Counted from the stretch's first letter, positions 20,599-29,953 are shown. The stretch: DNA of 64,000 nucleotides from Burkholderia mayonis (GCF_001523745.2 NZ_CP013387.1:1054001-1118000); one strand, 5' to 3'. A program made the numbers and translations. Notes: generated from the letters alone by a model not told the origin.

Positions 20599-22533
20599 AT
20601 GCTAATAACAGAGATGTCTCGCAAGGCCCGTCGCTGGTCCGCCGTCATCGCGATGTCGGTATTCACGGGCTGGGTCGGCACGGCGTGGGCCAATACGCAG
20701 CCGTCGCAGGAAAAGCAGGCGCGCATGCCGCGTTTGCCGCAGAACTTGCCGCTGTCGCCCGAGCAGGCCGAATACAATCTGCCACTCAGCAAGCAGGATC
20801 GCGCGACGCTCGTCGAACCGCTGCGGCAGAAGCAGCAGGCGACGCGCAGCAAGCGCAGCGCGCCGGGCGCTGATTGCCGCGACATGTCGGCGATGACCCA
20901 ATATCACGGCGCCGCGCTTGCCGATTACATCGCGAATCTTCCTGATTACGAATGCCATTACGGCCTGTTTTCGGTCGATAAACCGCTGGCCGCGCAGATT
21001 TTCAATGCCGAAAATGTTCATGCGGTCGCGAGTCGTTTCGTGCAGGACATATATCGATACGACGCGAGCAATTTGATTTTGGTCAATTTGCTGATTTATC
21101 TGCGTTCCGCTTATTACCAATATGAGGTATCGGGTCTTGCCAATCCGATTCCGGATCTCGCCGTATGGCTGCGTCCGTACATTCGGCAGAGCCTCGCGGG
21201 CGACGCGCTGTTTCGTGAGAATTCGCGTGCGCCGAGCACCGCGAACGAGTTGATGAAGCTCATCACGAACATGAAGGACGAAGCGTACTACCTGCCGACG
21301 CTGAAAGACCGCGTCGCGCTCTACACCGCAAGCGCGGCGAATCCGCAAGCTGCGGCGCCGCTGCTGCAGCCGAGCGCGGCGGGCGGCTTCACCGGCCTGC
21401 TGACCGTGTTCTTCTACGCGCATCAGCGCAGCGCCGCGCAGCAGATGCTCGGCAGCGACGCGACGCTGCCGGAGACGCTCGATCGCTTCGTCACGGCGAA
21501 CCGCGCGAGCCTGTCGAACACGAGCGCCGCCTATCAACTGGCGGATGCGGCGCGCGAAACGTTTCGCTTTCTCCGCTATCCGGCGCAGAAGCCGCGCGTG
21601 AAGAAGATGATCCAGGACATGCTCGCGTCGACGAGCATGACGGGCGCGGGCAGCGACCTGTGGCTCGCGGCGGCGGAGGCGGTCGACTATGGCGATTCGG
21701 GCAACTGCGCGGACTACGGCACGTGCGACTACAAGAAGCGGTTGACCGACGCGGTGCTCACGCGCCGTCACGCATGCAACGCGAGCGTGCGCATTCTCGC
21801 GCAGGGCATGACGGCGCCTCAGCTTCAGTCGGTGTGCGCGGCGGTCGCGCTACAGGACGACTATTTCCACCGGATGATGAAGACCGGACGCAAGCCGGTC
21901 GCAGGCGATCGCAACGATACGATCGAGCTCGTCGTGTTCGACGACTACGAGAACTATCGAAAGTATGCTTCGGTGATCTACGGAATCAGCACCGACAACG
22001 GCGGCATGTATCTCGAAGGCGATCCGTCGGCGCCCGGCAATCAGGCGCGCTTCATCGCGCACGAAGCCTCGTGGCTGCGGCCGGAGTTCAAGGTCTGGAA
22101 TCTCGAGCATGAGTTCACGCACTATCTCGACGGCCGCTACGACATGGCGGGCGATTTCACGGCGAGCACCGCGAAGCCGACCGTCTGGTGGATCGAAGGC
22201 GTCGCCGAGTATCTGTCGAGAAAGAACGACAACCAGGAATCGATCGACGCCGCGCGCATGGGCACGTACCAGTTCTCGGACGTGCTCGGGACGCGTTACT
22301 CATCGAGCGACTATGTCGCGCGCGCGTACCGGTGGGGCTACATGGCGACGCGCTTCATGTTCGAGCGCCATCGCGCCGACGTCGACACGATCGTGTCGCG
22401 CTTTCGCACCGGCGACTACGACGGCTACGAGAACTACGTCGCGTACATCGGCCGCCGCTACGACAACGAGTTTGCCGATTGGGTGCGCAACGCGACGACG
22501 GCGGGCGAGCCGACGCTGCCGGCGAAGAACTGA
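20599..22533 (+). CDS. Secreted microbial collagenase, peptidase M9
   Basis: 644-residue secreted zinc metalloprotease of the M9 collagenase family. Signal peptide at residues 1-31 (cleavage after GTAWA, before NTQPS). An M9N-type activator region occupies ~60-330, the peptidase domain ~350-640. Zinc site: HEFTH at 504-508 and the third-ligand Glu at 533 in WWIEGVAEYLS. GAGGG lies 8 bp before the ATG. It lacks the PKD and collagen-binding domains of clostridial and Vibrio enzymes, so it is a short catalytic form. The 5' third is less GC-rich than the rest. It stands alone, with its own promoter. Confidence 0.88.
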   Translation: MLITEMSRKARRWSAVIAMSVFTGWVGTAWANTQPSQEKQARMPRLPQNLPLSPEQAEYNLPLSKQDRATLVEPLRQKQQATRSKRSAPGADCRDMSAMTQYHGAALADYIANLPDYECHYGLFSVDKPLAAQIFNAENVHAVASRFVQDIYRYDASNLILVNLLIYLRSAYYQYEVSGLANPIPDLAVWLRPYIRQSLAGDALFRENSRAPSTANELMKLITNMKDEAYYLPTLKDRVALYTASAANPQAAAPLLQPSAAGGFTGLLTVFFYAHQRSAAQQMLGSDATLPETLDRFVTANRASLSNTSAAYQLADAARETFRFLRYPAQKPRVKKMIQDMLASTSMTGAGSDLWLAAAEAVDYGDSGNCADYGTCDYKKRLTDAVLTRRHACNASVRILAQGMTAPQLQSVCAAVALQDDYFHRMMKTGRKPVAGDRNDTIELVVFDDYENYRKYASVIYGISTDNGGMYLEGDPSAPGNQARFIAHEASWLRPEFKVWNLEHEFTHYLDGRYDMAGDFTASTAKPTVWWIEGVAEYLSRKNDNQESIDAARMGTYQFSDVLGTRYSSSDYVARAYRWGYMATRFMFERHRADVDTIVSRFRTGDYDGYENYVAYIGRRYDNEFADWVRNATTAGEPTLPAKN

Positions 22534-22790
22534 CGCGCGATCGAACGTTTGCGAGCGCGGGGCGACGGTGAAGCGAACGACGCGGACTTGGCGTCTCGCG
22601 ACCGTTCGCTCTCCTCCGTCGTCCCGCGCTGCGGATCATTGGTGAATCATACGGGCGGCAGGCGTTGAAAGGCGCATATGCCGCCCGGATCGAGTCCGTG
22701 CGACACGCGTCGCCGTTCCCGGCTCGTCGATCGAGCGCTATCAATGCGCAGGGCCGCGTGCACGATCGGTCTGGCCGATGCGCGCTTCGA

Positions 22791-23114
22791 TCAGTGATGA
22801 CGATACGGCGCGTCCCAGCCGCCCGATGTCGGCGAGACGCGCTGACCGGATTGCATCGCGCCGGCGGCGGTGCCGCCGTAGCCGGAGCTCGACGTGTTGA
22901 CGCCGCCGCTTGCCGATGCGATGCGAGCTTCGGTTGCCTGGATGTTCGCCGGGTACTGGTTCTTCGACGGCTGATAGCCGGCTTTTTCGAACTGGATCAG
23001 TTCGTTGCGCACTTGCGCACGCGTCAGCGGCCCATTGGACGACGGTTGCGCAAACGACAGGGCCGGAACAGCGAGTGCGAGTGCAAGCGCGACCGTTTTC
23101 AGAGCGGACTTCAT
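22791..23114 (-). CDS. DUF4148 exported protein
   Basis: 107-residue DUF4148 protein of the type abundant in Burkholderiaceae. Signal peptide at residues 1-23 (MKSALKTVALALALAVPALS, cleavage after FAQ or SFA). The mature part has the family motif LTRAQVRNELIQFEKAGYQPS and NQYPANIQATEARIA, then a Gly/Ser-rich tail. GGAGG is 7 bp before the ATG at 23114. Function unknown; small periplasmic protein, single-gene unit. Confidence 0.9.
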   Translation of the reverse strand: MKSALKTVALALALAVPALSFAQPSSNGPLTRAQVRNELIQFEKAGYQPSKNQYPANIQATEARIASASGGVNTSSSGYGGTAAGAMQSGQRVSPTSGGWDAPYRHH

Positions 23115-23601
23115 GATGCGTACCTCCATTTGTCCCCGCCGCGGGCGAGCGTGCTCGCGGTCGGCCATGACAGCTTGACGAATCTGTCTTAAGACGAGGT
23201 TAACGGCGCCGTGCGGGATGTTGCCGGATGTGTTGTGATACGGGGCGTCGTCGAAGGATGAAGAGGGCCGCGAATGACGGCGGCCGTGAAAATTGACACT
23301 CGCATTCGGTGTGCGATCCTGCGATCAACCAGATCGTGGCGCTGTCCAGCGCGCAAAGCCGGCTGCGGCGTTCATCGCGATGTTCATCCGGCTGAGTTTG
23401 GGGAGCGCCGAATATGGGGGCGGCTTTCCGTTCCCGGGACCCAATCCGGACGAATCATCGATACAACTTGTTGCAGCTTTATCGCTGGACGTCCACGCGG
23501 CATGGCTTCGCGCCGATCGTGCCGGACCGCCGGAGCCGTTGTCTGCTTGCACCCCATGATGGAACGGTGCGATTGCGCGGAACATGAGACCGCTTTCCGG
23601 G
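23115..23601. other. Intergenic region, no gene recognised
   Basis: 487 bp between DUF4148 and the 3' end of the FAD monooxygenase. Short open frames exist on both strands, but none has a ribosome site or a recognisable motif. G+C drops from left to right. Confidence 0.5.
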
Positions 23602-24768
23602 TCACGCTTCGCCAGCGGTTCCCAGCAGAGCCGAGTCTCGCCCGCTCGTTTGCAATTGGGATCGGAAGTTGGCGAGGAGTGCCGAGCGATCGTGATAGGC
23701 CGTCGCCAGCGAGTGGCCGTAGGAAATCACGGCCTCGTTGACGGGATGCCGCACACGTTCGAACGAGCCCAGCGCTTCGGCCAGCGCGACCTGTCCGCTC
23801 AAATACCGGTCGAGGCAACTGCCGAGCTCGCCGGCATCCTCGATCGCGAGGTTCATCCCTTGGCCGGTAATCGGATGGATGCTGTGAGCCGCATCGCCGA
23901 GCAGCACGACATTCTGCTTGTGATAGCGGCTCAGATTCATCCGGCCGAGCGGTATCAACGGAAATTCCGTACCCGCGCCTATCATCGCCATCGCATCGGC
24001 GCTCTCGTGACTGACGAATTCACTCAGACGCGACACCAGCTTCGCACGCGTGGCGTCGGCAAGATAGCCTTGCATGTCGTTTGCGGGAAAGCTGACGACG
24101 AGACGCGTCGCTTCGTTACCGATCGGGTAGAAGTAGGCGAGCCCCTTGCTCGAATCGACGTATAGCCTGTTGCATTCCCGAACGCTGTCGGTCAGCGGAA
24201 TCGTGCCGAATGCCATCGGCGTCGTATACGGAATGCGCTCGGCGTGCATGCGCAGGATGTCGGTGCGAATCATCGAGCGCGCTCCGTCGGCGCCGACGAG
24301 CACATTGGGCGAGACGGTCTCGCCGTCGCTCAATACGAGCGACGTCACCGCGCCGCCGGCGTCTTGCTCGACTTGCTCGATGGACGTCTCGAAGCGCAAA
24401 TCCACATTGGGCAGGCCGTCGAGCTTGCCGAGCAGCAAGCGACGCAACTGCTCGCAAGGAATCAGAATGAAGAAGCCGAGCGTGCTGGAAACCCGATAGT
24501 CCAGCGATGCGATCGGTTCCTTGTCGTGGAACAGCTTCATCGCATCGCGCTCGAGCCCGCCGGCAGCGAAGACGTCGTCGAGCAGATCCATCCCGCGAAT
24601 GATGTCGATGCCGGAGGGCTTCAGCAAATCGGCGCCGTTTTGTGCCCGATTCCGCGCCAGTTGCTCGACGACCGTGACGCCGTAGCCGCGTCTTCCAAGC
24701 AGGTACGCGAGCGCGACACCTGCGATACCGCTGCCATTGATCAGTACATCGACGTGCTTGCTTTTCAT
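23602..24768 (-). CDS. FAD-dependent monooxygenase
   Basis: 388-residue flavoprotein hydroxylase (FAD_binding_3, PHBH/UbiH-like). Dinucleotide-binding motif GSGIAGVALAYLLGRRGYG with VVEQ at residues 10-33; the second FAD/NAD motif VLVGADGARS is near 157; the third, GDAAHSIHPITGQGMNLAIED, is near 290. Such enzymes hydroxylate aromatic or quinolone-like substrates with NAD(P)H; the substrate cannot be read from sequence. Start at ATG 24768 (MKSKHVDVLINGSG), with a weak ribosome site. G+C is clearly below that of the flanking core genes and AT-rich DNA lies upstream, consistent with acquisition. Confidence 0.88.
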   Translation of the reverse strand: MKSKHVDVLINGSGIAGVALAYLLGRRGYGVTVVEQLARNRAQNGADLLKPSGIDIIRGMDLLDDVFAAGGLERDAMKLFHDKEPIASLDYRVSSTLGFFILIPCEQLRRLLLGKLDGLPNVDLRFETSIEQVEQDAGGAVTSLVLSDGETVSPNVLVGADGARSMIRTDILRMHAERIPYTTPMAFGTIPLTDSVRECNRLYVDSSKGLAYFYPIGNEATRLVVSFPANDMQGYLADATRAKLVSRLSEFVSHESADAMAMIGAGTEFPLIPLGRMNLSRYHKQNVVLLGDAAHSIHPITGQGMNLAIEDAGELGSCLDRYLSGQVALAEALGSFERVRHPVNEAVISYGHSLATAYHDRSALLANFRSQLQTSGRDSALLGTAGEA

Positions 24769-25471
24769 AGTGGGTTCGTTTTATTCCAATGATCGCCATT
24801 GACGATTTTCCCGACCCCGGACGGATTCGGTCAGGCGAATCGTGACGCAGGCCTATGAACAAGATTCGTGTGCCGCTTCAGTCTTTTCGATTTCGTATTC
24901 GTGGTTTATTGAATGAAAAAATTTCAGCGTGCCGCAATCCTGCCGATCTTTCCAGGGTGATTCGTCATGGAATTTGCTTGAGCTCGGGAGGGAGGCAGCC
25001 TTCCACGGCCGACCGGCGCGCATATGCAACGAAGTGAACCTATCGTGCGGACCGCTCGCTGATCGCGACCGCAATCGTATTAAAGATGCAAAAAATATGC
25101 AAATAATTATGGCAGAGAGAAATGGAAATCGATGTGCGAGATGAGCTGATGAAGGGTGATCGATTTATTTTTAGAAAAAGTCAAAAGATCTATTTCATCG
25201 ATTGCGGGAAAATGTGTCAATTCGATCGCCAAATAAACTGACGCCGCAAATCGCGATGGACATATCGAATGCGCGTCACGACGACGGCCTGCTCGCCGTC
25301 AATCGCAAGCAGATCGCGCGCAATGCCCAGCGAGCTCGCGTCGTGCAGAGCCGCGGGCGCGAACGTGCGCGCGTGCGCGACGCGATGTCGCGCGCGTCCA
25401 CATCGCCCGATCGAATATCCGACGCAGCGAAAGCGATGCGGACAAGCCCGCCGGTTTCGCTTCCGCGCCGC
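24769..25471. other. AT-rich intergenic region
   Basis: 703 bp upstream of the monooxygenase. From ~24850 to ~25260 the sequence is markedly AT-rich (for example aaaaaatatgcaaataatta and tttatttttagaaaaagtca). No supported gene is seen; candidate H-NS-bound DNA and promoter region. Confidence 0.5.
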
Positions 25472-26220
25472 TCAGCGCGCGGTCATTTTCACGCCGCGCC
25501 GTGGCGCGCCGCTCGTCGCGATCGTGCGTGCGGCGGGCGCACGCTTCGGCCGTTCGGTCTTCCGCGCCGAAGGCTCTTCCGCGGGCGGCGGCTCGGCCGT
25601 CTTGCGCGCGGCGCGCGTGCGTAGCGGCTTCTGCCCGCCCGGCAGCGATGGGAACGCCGGCTGCCCATCGCCGAAGAGCGGCAGCGTGCCGACCGCGATC
25701 AGCTCGACGGGCGCGTTGCCGACGTTCACGACGCGGTGCCGCTCATGCGCATTGAAGTGCGGCGAATCGCCGGGCCGAGCGGGAAGTCCTGTTTGCCGAC
25801 GGTGTAGCGGACGCGCCTCGACAGGACGAACACGAATTCGTCGCTGGCATGCGCGACCCATTCGGAGCAATAGCCTTCCATCATCGACACCTTGACCGCG
25901 TTGAGCTGGCTGTCCGTGAAGGTGGTCGACAGGCGCTCGTAGCGCTGCTGCGTCGGGCGGATCGAATACGATTCGCGGCTGCCTTGATGCGAATCCGGCT
26001 GATCCTGACGGGGCTGGTCGACGAGCGCGCTGAGCGGCGCGCGCAGCGCGCTCGCGACATTGACGAGCGAAGAGATCGAAATGCCGGTCAGGTTGCGTTC
26101 GACTTGCGACAGGAATCCGACCGACAGGTTTGCCTCGGCGGCGACCTCGAGCAGCGTTTTCTTCAACTCGCGGCGCAGGCGGCGGATGCGTCCGCCGATG
26201 TGCATGATGTCCGAATCCAT
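25472..26220 (-). pseudogene. XRE-cupin transcriptional regulator, frameshifted
   Basis: Helix-turn-helix XRE domain at residues ~8-62 (IGGRIRRLRRELKKTLLEVA, then FLSQVERN), followed by a small-molecule-sensing cupin. The frame breaks near 25769-25775: after GKQDFPLGP the current frame reads AIRRTS and stops at 25726. A shift of one base restores GDSPHFNAHERHRVVNVG, the second half of the cupin, and continues to 25472. One lost G/C in the ccggg run explains it. The restored protein, ~249 residues, has a basic Pro/Lys/Arg tail of ~50 residues not usual for the family. Genuine mutation or sequencing error cannot be told apart here. Confidence 0.8.
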
Positions 26221-26429
26221 GCATTTCCCACGAGGCTACGGTTGCCGTTCGACGCAAGCGCGCGGCGCGCTGGCGGGTTGCGTCGGCCGTGCCCGTTGCG
26301 CGGGCGCGGCGCGGGGCGATGGTGCCCGTGCATTGTACAGCGACGCTTTTGGCTTTTTGCGCGGCGGAGGCGTAGGTCTACGCGCATCGCCGACGCTTCG
26401 CCGGGCGCGTTCACGCGGGCGGACAGCGC

Positions 26430-26443
26430 TTGATTCACGTCAA
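26430..26443. promoter_or_regulatory. FNR/Anr-type box
   Basis: TTGATTCACGTCAA, matching TTGAY-N4-RTCAA, 134 bp before the small membrane protein gene at 26578. A weak -10-like gatcat lies about 30 bp downstream of its centre. Confidence 0.65.
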
Positions 26444-26577
26444 GGCCGCCGTCGCGCGACGGGCGATCATACAGGCAGGCTGGATGGAAAGCACGCGCGT
26501 CGATCGCGCGTGACGACGCCGGCGCGCGGGCCGCGCACGCAGTCGGGCGGCCGCACACACGAAGCCAGGAGACCGTC

Positions 26578-26766
26578 ATGGTGCGCAAATATCGGGTCAT
26601 TCTCGCGACCATCGCCGTATTCATATCGCTCGCGGGGATGATGGAAGCCATTCGCGGTCTGCTGTTCGACAGTAATGCCGAATTTTTGTATGGCGTGGTG
26701 GCGCTGTCGCTCGGCGTCGCCGCGTTCGTCGTGCTGCTGAATCCGACGCCGAAGGACGAGCGCTGA
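26578..26766 (+). CDS. Small two-helix membrane protein
   Basis: 62 residues with two hydrophobic segments (~8-26 and ~38-55) joined by a short loop, and a charged end PKDER. AGGAG is 7 bp before the ATG. No family recognised. It is the first gene downstream of an FNR-type box and heads the low-oxygen cluster, so it may be an inner-membrane stress protein; function unknown. Confidence 0.75.
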   Translation: MVRKYRVILATIAVFISLAGMMEAIRGLLFDSNAEFLYGVVALSLGVAAFVVLLNPTPKDER

Positions 26767-26954
26767 CCGCGTCGCGATGCGAGTCCCACATCGGACGATT
26801 CATCCGCCTGAAAGCACACGAAATCACGCCGTCGGCGCGACGCAGGCGTGGGGCTGGCCGGTCATCGAACGGCTGGCGCGGCTGTCGCGGTCGGGACGGC
26901 CGCCGGTTGTCCATCGCCGGCTTATTCCGATTCCCGGATTCATCCGCTTACCGA

Positions 26955-27404
26955 TCAGCTCGGCACGACCGCCGAATGCGCGCGCTTGTCCGCGAGCGGC
27001 AATTCTCCCCAGCCGAGCGGAATGAACACCGTGCCGCCCGCTTTCTCGACCGTTTCGACGAACGTGCGGAGCGTCGCGCCTGCGGCGATCGACAGCGGCT
27101 CGCCGCCGAAGTAGCTTTCGGTTCGCAGCCACGGCGCGAGCCCTTCGTTGATGTCGACGACGCTGCAGGTGACGGCGCTGCGCCCGGCCTCGGGCGGCAG
27201 CAGCGGGCCGTCGAACGCGACGCGCAGGAGCTGGTCCGGACTGTCCCCATAGGGCGGCCCCGCATACAGCTCGTAAGGCGCCTCGCTCCAGCGGTCGCCG
27301 CATTGGCGGTCGAGCGGCAGGCACGTGAAGTAGGCCCACGGACTGCGCACGAAGCACAGGCGATAGGTGTCGCGGACGCCTTCGAGATTCGCTTTCAGTG
27401 TCAT
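26955..27404 (-). CDS. Conserved hypothetical protein of the low-oxygen cluster
   Basis: 149 residues, not recognised as a named family. Starts MTLKANLEGVRDTYRLCFVR, contains a CLPLDRQCGDRW segment with two Cys, and ends with a VFIPLGWGELPLADKRAH-like stretch. GAGG lies 7 bp before the ATG at 27404. Soluble, no signal peptide. Transcribed away from the DUF1488 gene; two FNR-type palindromes sit between the two starts, so both are probably induced under low oxygen. Confidence 0.75.
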   Translation of the reverse strand: MTLKANLEGVRDTYRLCFVRSPWAYFTCLPLDRQCGDRWSEAPYELYAGPPYGDSPDQLLRVAFDGPLLPPEAGRSAVTCSVVDINEGLAPWLRTESYFGGEPLSIAAGATLRTFVETVEKAGGTVFIPLGWGELPLADKRAHSAVVPS

Positions 27405-27498
27405 GGCTCGCCTCTTCGTTCGACGCTCGCGGGGCCGGCACACCGGATGTGACGGGGCGTGCGATGCGACGATCATCGTTCCGCCGCCGCCCGGCGCG

Positions 27499-27512
27499 TT
27501 GACGCAGATCAA
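27499..27512. promoter_or_regulatory. FNR/Anr-type box
   Basis: TTGACGCAGATCAA in the divergent region, 94 bp before the start of the - strand gene at 27404. A weak gatgat element on the - strand is at a fitting distance. Confidence 0.65.
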
Positions 27513-27533
27513 CCGTGCGCCGCGCGCGGCCGG

Positions 27534-27547
27534 TTGACGTGGGTCAA
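27534..27547. promoter_or_regulatory. FNR/Anr-type box
   Basis: TTGACGTGGGTCAA, 79 bp before the DUF1488 gene. A tctatgct -10-like element is centred about 30 bp downstream, the spacing of FNR-activated class II promoters. Confidence 0.7.
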
Positions 27548-27626
27548 GCGCGTGCGGCGGCGCGGCTCTATGCTGAAGCATCGATGGATCCGTTGCCCGT
27601 CCCGGCAGCGGCTACAGGAGGCTGTC

Positions 27627-27917
27627 ATGCCCGTCATGAAGATTTCGTTTCCTCAAGATCCGCCGCCCGAATATTGTGCGCGCGATCTCGTCGTCGCATT
27701 CCCCGCGCTCGTCGACGGCGAGTACGTGCAATGCGCGATCACGGCCGAGGCGCTCGAGGATCATTTCGGCGCGGCATCGCTGAAGGAAGACGATCTGCTT
27801 ACGGCGTTCGACCTGCACCGCGGCAAGATCGAGCATGCCGCGCGCCGGATGCTCACCGAGATCGGCGGCAAGCCGGTCTTGCTGCACAGCGGGTTCTTTC
27901 GATTCCTTTACGAGTAG
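27627..27917 (+). CDS. DUF1488 protein
   Basis: 96-residue DUF1488 protein: small soluble protein with the family signature VDGEYVQCAITAEALEDHFG and a C-terminal GKPVLLHSGFFRF segment. AGGAGG is 7 bp before the ATG at 27627. Biochemical role unknown. First gene of a + strand pair with the 78-residue protein 60 bp downstream, under an FNR-type box. Confidence 0.85.
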   Translation: MPVMKISFPQDPPPEYCARDLVVAFPALVDGEYVQCAITAEALEDHFGAASLKEDDLLTAFDLHRGKIEHAARRMLTEIGGKPVLLHSGFFRFLYE

Positions 27918-27977
27918 CGCCCGCGCGCCGCGCGGCTTCGCGTTGCGCCGCGGCGGCCGATTCGGCAGGAGAGCGAC

Positions 27978-28214
27978 ATGACGTTGTCAGGCAACATTCA
28001 GGAAGGCGACTGGACGGTCGAAGTGACGACGTCGCCGGTGCAGGGCGGTTACGTGTGCGATATCAAGGTGATGCACGGCGCGCCGAGCGGCGCATTCAAG
28101 CACGCGTTCCGGCACAGCAGGACGTTTCCGACCGAGCGCGACGCGATGCTCGAGGGGCTGCGCGCCGGCATGACCTGGATCGAGCTGAAGATGTCGAAGG
28201 CGTTCAACCTGTGA
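27978..28214 (+). CDS. Conserved small hypothetical protein
   Basis: 78 residues, unknown family; soluble, beta-rich N-terminal part (GDWTVEVTTSPVQGGYVCDI) and an alpha-helical end (ERDAMLEGLRAGMTWIELK). AGGAG ribosome site 6 bp upstream. Lies 60 bp after DUF1488 on the same strand and is probably co-transcribed under the upstream FNR-type box. Confidence 0.75.
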   Translation: MTLSGNIQEGDWTVEVTTSPVQGGYVCDIKVMHGAPSGAFKHAFRHSRTFPTERDAMLEGLRAGMTWIELKMSKAFNL

Positions 28215-28274
28215 GGGCGCGCGGGGCGCGCGCCGGCCGCGCGTAGCCGCCGCGTGCGGGCCCGCCCGCGGCCG

Positions 28275-28922
28275 TCAATCCTCGTCCGGGTCGTCGATCA
28301 GCTTGTGCCGCAGCGCGTAGCGCACGAGCGCCGCTTCGTGCGGCATCTGCATCTTCTCGAGAATTCGCGTCTTGTACGTGCTGACCGTCTTCGCGCTGAC
28401 GCACAGCTCGTCGGCGATCTGCGTGAGCGTCTGTCCGGACGCGATCCGGCGGAACACGTCGAACTCGCGGTCGGAGAGCCGATGGTGCGGCAGCGTCTCG
28501 GCCGGCTCGTTCAGGCTTTGCGCGAAGCGCTCGGCCATCGCGAGGCTCACGTACACGCCGCCCGACGCGACCTTCGTCACCGCGCCGACGAGCTCCGAGC
28601 TCGCGCTTTCCTTCGTCAGATAGCCGGACGCCCCCGCCCGGAACGCGCGCACCGCGTACTGCTGCTCCGCGTGCATCGTCAGCACGAGGATCCGCAGCGC
28701 GGGCTTCTCGTCCTTGATCTGCTTGATGAGCTCGACACCGTTGCGTCCCGGCATCGACAGATCGAGCACGAGCACCTGCGCGGGCGTCGAGCGGATGAGC
28801 GAGATGGTCGTCGCGCTGTCGAACGCTTCGCCCGCGACCTCGAAGCCGGATGCATTCTGCAGGATGTGGCGCAAGCCGTCGCGCACGAGCGCGTGGTCGT
28901 CGGCAATCAAAACCTTGATCAT
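28275..28922 (-). CDS. NarL/FixJ-family response regulator
   Basis: 215 residues. Receiver domain at 1-120 with acidic pair D8/D9, phospho-acceptor D54 (LVLDLSMPG) and the conserved Lys in GYLTKES. LuxR-type helix-turn-helix at ~150-210 (LSDREFDVFRRIASGQ, AKTVSTYKTRILEKM). ATG at 28922; the ribosome site is weak. No sensor kinase gene lies nearby, so its partner is elsewhere. Set among low-oxygen genes, it probably controls anaerobic or redox-stress genes, but its regulon is unknown. Confidence 0.92.
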   Translation of the reverse strand: MIKVLIADDHALVRDGLRHILQNASGFEVAGEAFDSATTISLIRSTPAQVLVLDLSMPGRNGVELIKQIKDEKPALRILVLTMHAEQQYAVRAFRAGASGYLTKESASSELVGAVTKVASGGVYVSLAMAERFAQSLNEPAETLPHHRLSDREFDVFRRIASGQTLTQIADELCVSAKTVSTYKTRILEKMQMPHEAALVRYALRHKLIDDPDED

Positions 28923-29494
28923 GGGTGGAGATATTCCTGTCGAAACGATTGCGTCGGGGAGGTCGACTGGTGCGCGGCGCGTTCGGCGGCGGACGGAGCA
29001 GGGCGGTCGCACGGCTGCGCACCGCGCGGGCGGCCGGCCGCCGCGCAGCCGCGTCCGGCCCGGCCGGCGCCGAACGCGCCGGCGGCCGCGAACGCGCCGG
29101 CGCGGGCCCGCACCGGCGAACCGGTGCAGGGCACGGCGTGCATGCGTTCGTTTCGTACCGTCGCACGAGCGGTCGTCAAGCTTTTACTCCCCGGTCGAGG
29201 CCGGCTGCGATGCGGCGTCCCGAACGCACGGACACCCTCGCAAGTGGGCCACGGCCTCTTATCATGAATATTGAGATGAATTGTGCTCGAATTGGCTGTT
29301 TTTGGCTAATGGGATTGCGCAGCAGGCATGGCGAACGAAGCGACGCCGCATGTTCGACGAGCGTTGCGTAGGCCGTGCGCGCACCCCGAGCGCACACTTG
29401 ATCCTCGTCAACGGCGGGCCGTGCGCGTCGCGCGAGACTCTCGGCAGGGCGTGTTCGCACGCGATCGAATGGTGTTCTCCCGGAGGTGTCGACC
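28923..29494. other. Divergent intergenic region with FNR-type box
   Basis: 572 bp between the response regulator (-) and a universal stress gene (+). The left part is very GC-rich. An FNR-type box is at 29398. No gene is supported. Confidence 0.5.
29398..29411. promoter_or_regulatory. FNR/Anr-type box
   Basis: TTGATCCTCGTCAA, 83 bp before the universal stress protein start. No clear -10 element at the expected place. Confidence 0.6.
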
Positions 29495-29953
29495 ATGTAC
29501 AAACGAATCTTCGCGGCGCTCGACGGCAGCCGCAGCGCAGGCGTCGCGCTGGACGAAGCGATCAAGATCGCCGAGACGTTCGGCGCAACGGTGACGGCCG
29601 TCTGCGTCGTCGAGCACAAGCCGCAACTCGTCGACGTCAATGCCGCGTACATCGAGCCGCAGGAGGAAGACGGCTCGGCGAGCGAGATCGCGACCCGCGT
29701 GCTCGCCGACGCGAAGGCGCGGCTCGCGCAGCATCACGTCGAAGGCACGGTGCGCGCGATCGATTCGTATGGCGAGGACGTCGCGGTGGTGCTGATGCGC
29801 ACGGCCGCCGAATGCGACGCCGACCTGGTGGTGCTGGGCACGAGCGGACGCCATGGCATTCGCCGGCTGCTGCTCGGCAGCGTCGCGGAATCGCTGCTGC
29901 GGATCGCGGATCGGCCGGTGCTGCTGCGCCGCTACGACGAGTCCGCGCAGTGA
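29495..29953 (+). CDS. Universal stress protein (UspA family)
   Basis: 152-residue single-domain Usp: cytoplasmic nucleotide-binding stress protein. N-terminal FAALDGSRSAGVALDEA; the ATP-loop motif G-x2-G-x9-G-S appears in GTSGRHGIRRLLLGSVAESLL near residues 118-138. CGGAGG is 8 bp before the ATG at 29495; a GTG three codons upstream is less likely. Transcribed singly, with an FNR-type box upstream and a hairpin terminator ~150 bp downstream. Confidence 0.92.
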   Translation: MYKRIFAALDGSRSAGVALDEAIKIAETFGATVTAVCVVEHKPQLVDVNAAYIEPQEEDGSASEIATRVLADAKARLAQHHVEGTVRAIDSYGEDVAVVLMRTAAECDADLVVLGTSGRHGIRRLLLGSVAESLLRIADRPVLLRRYDESAQ

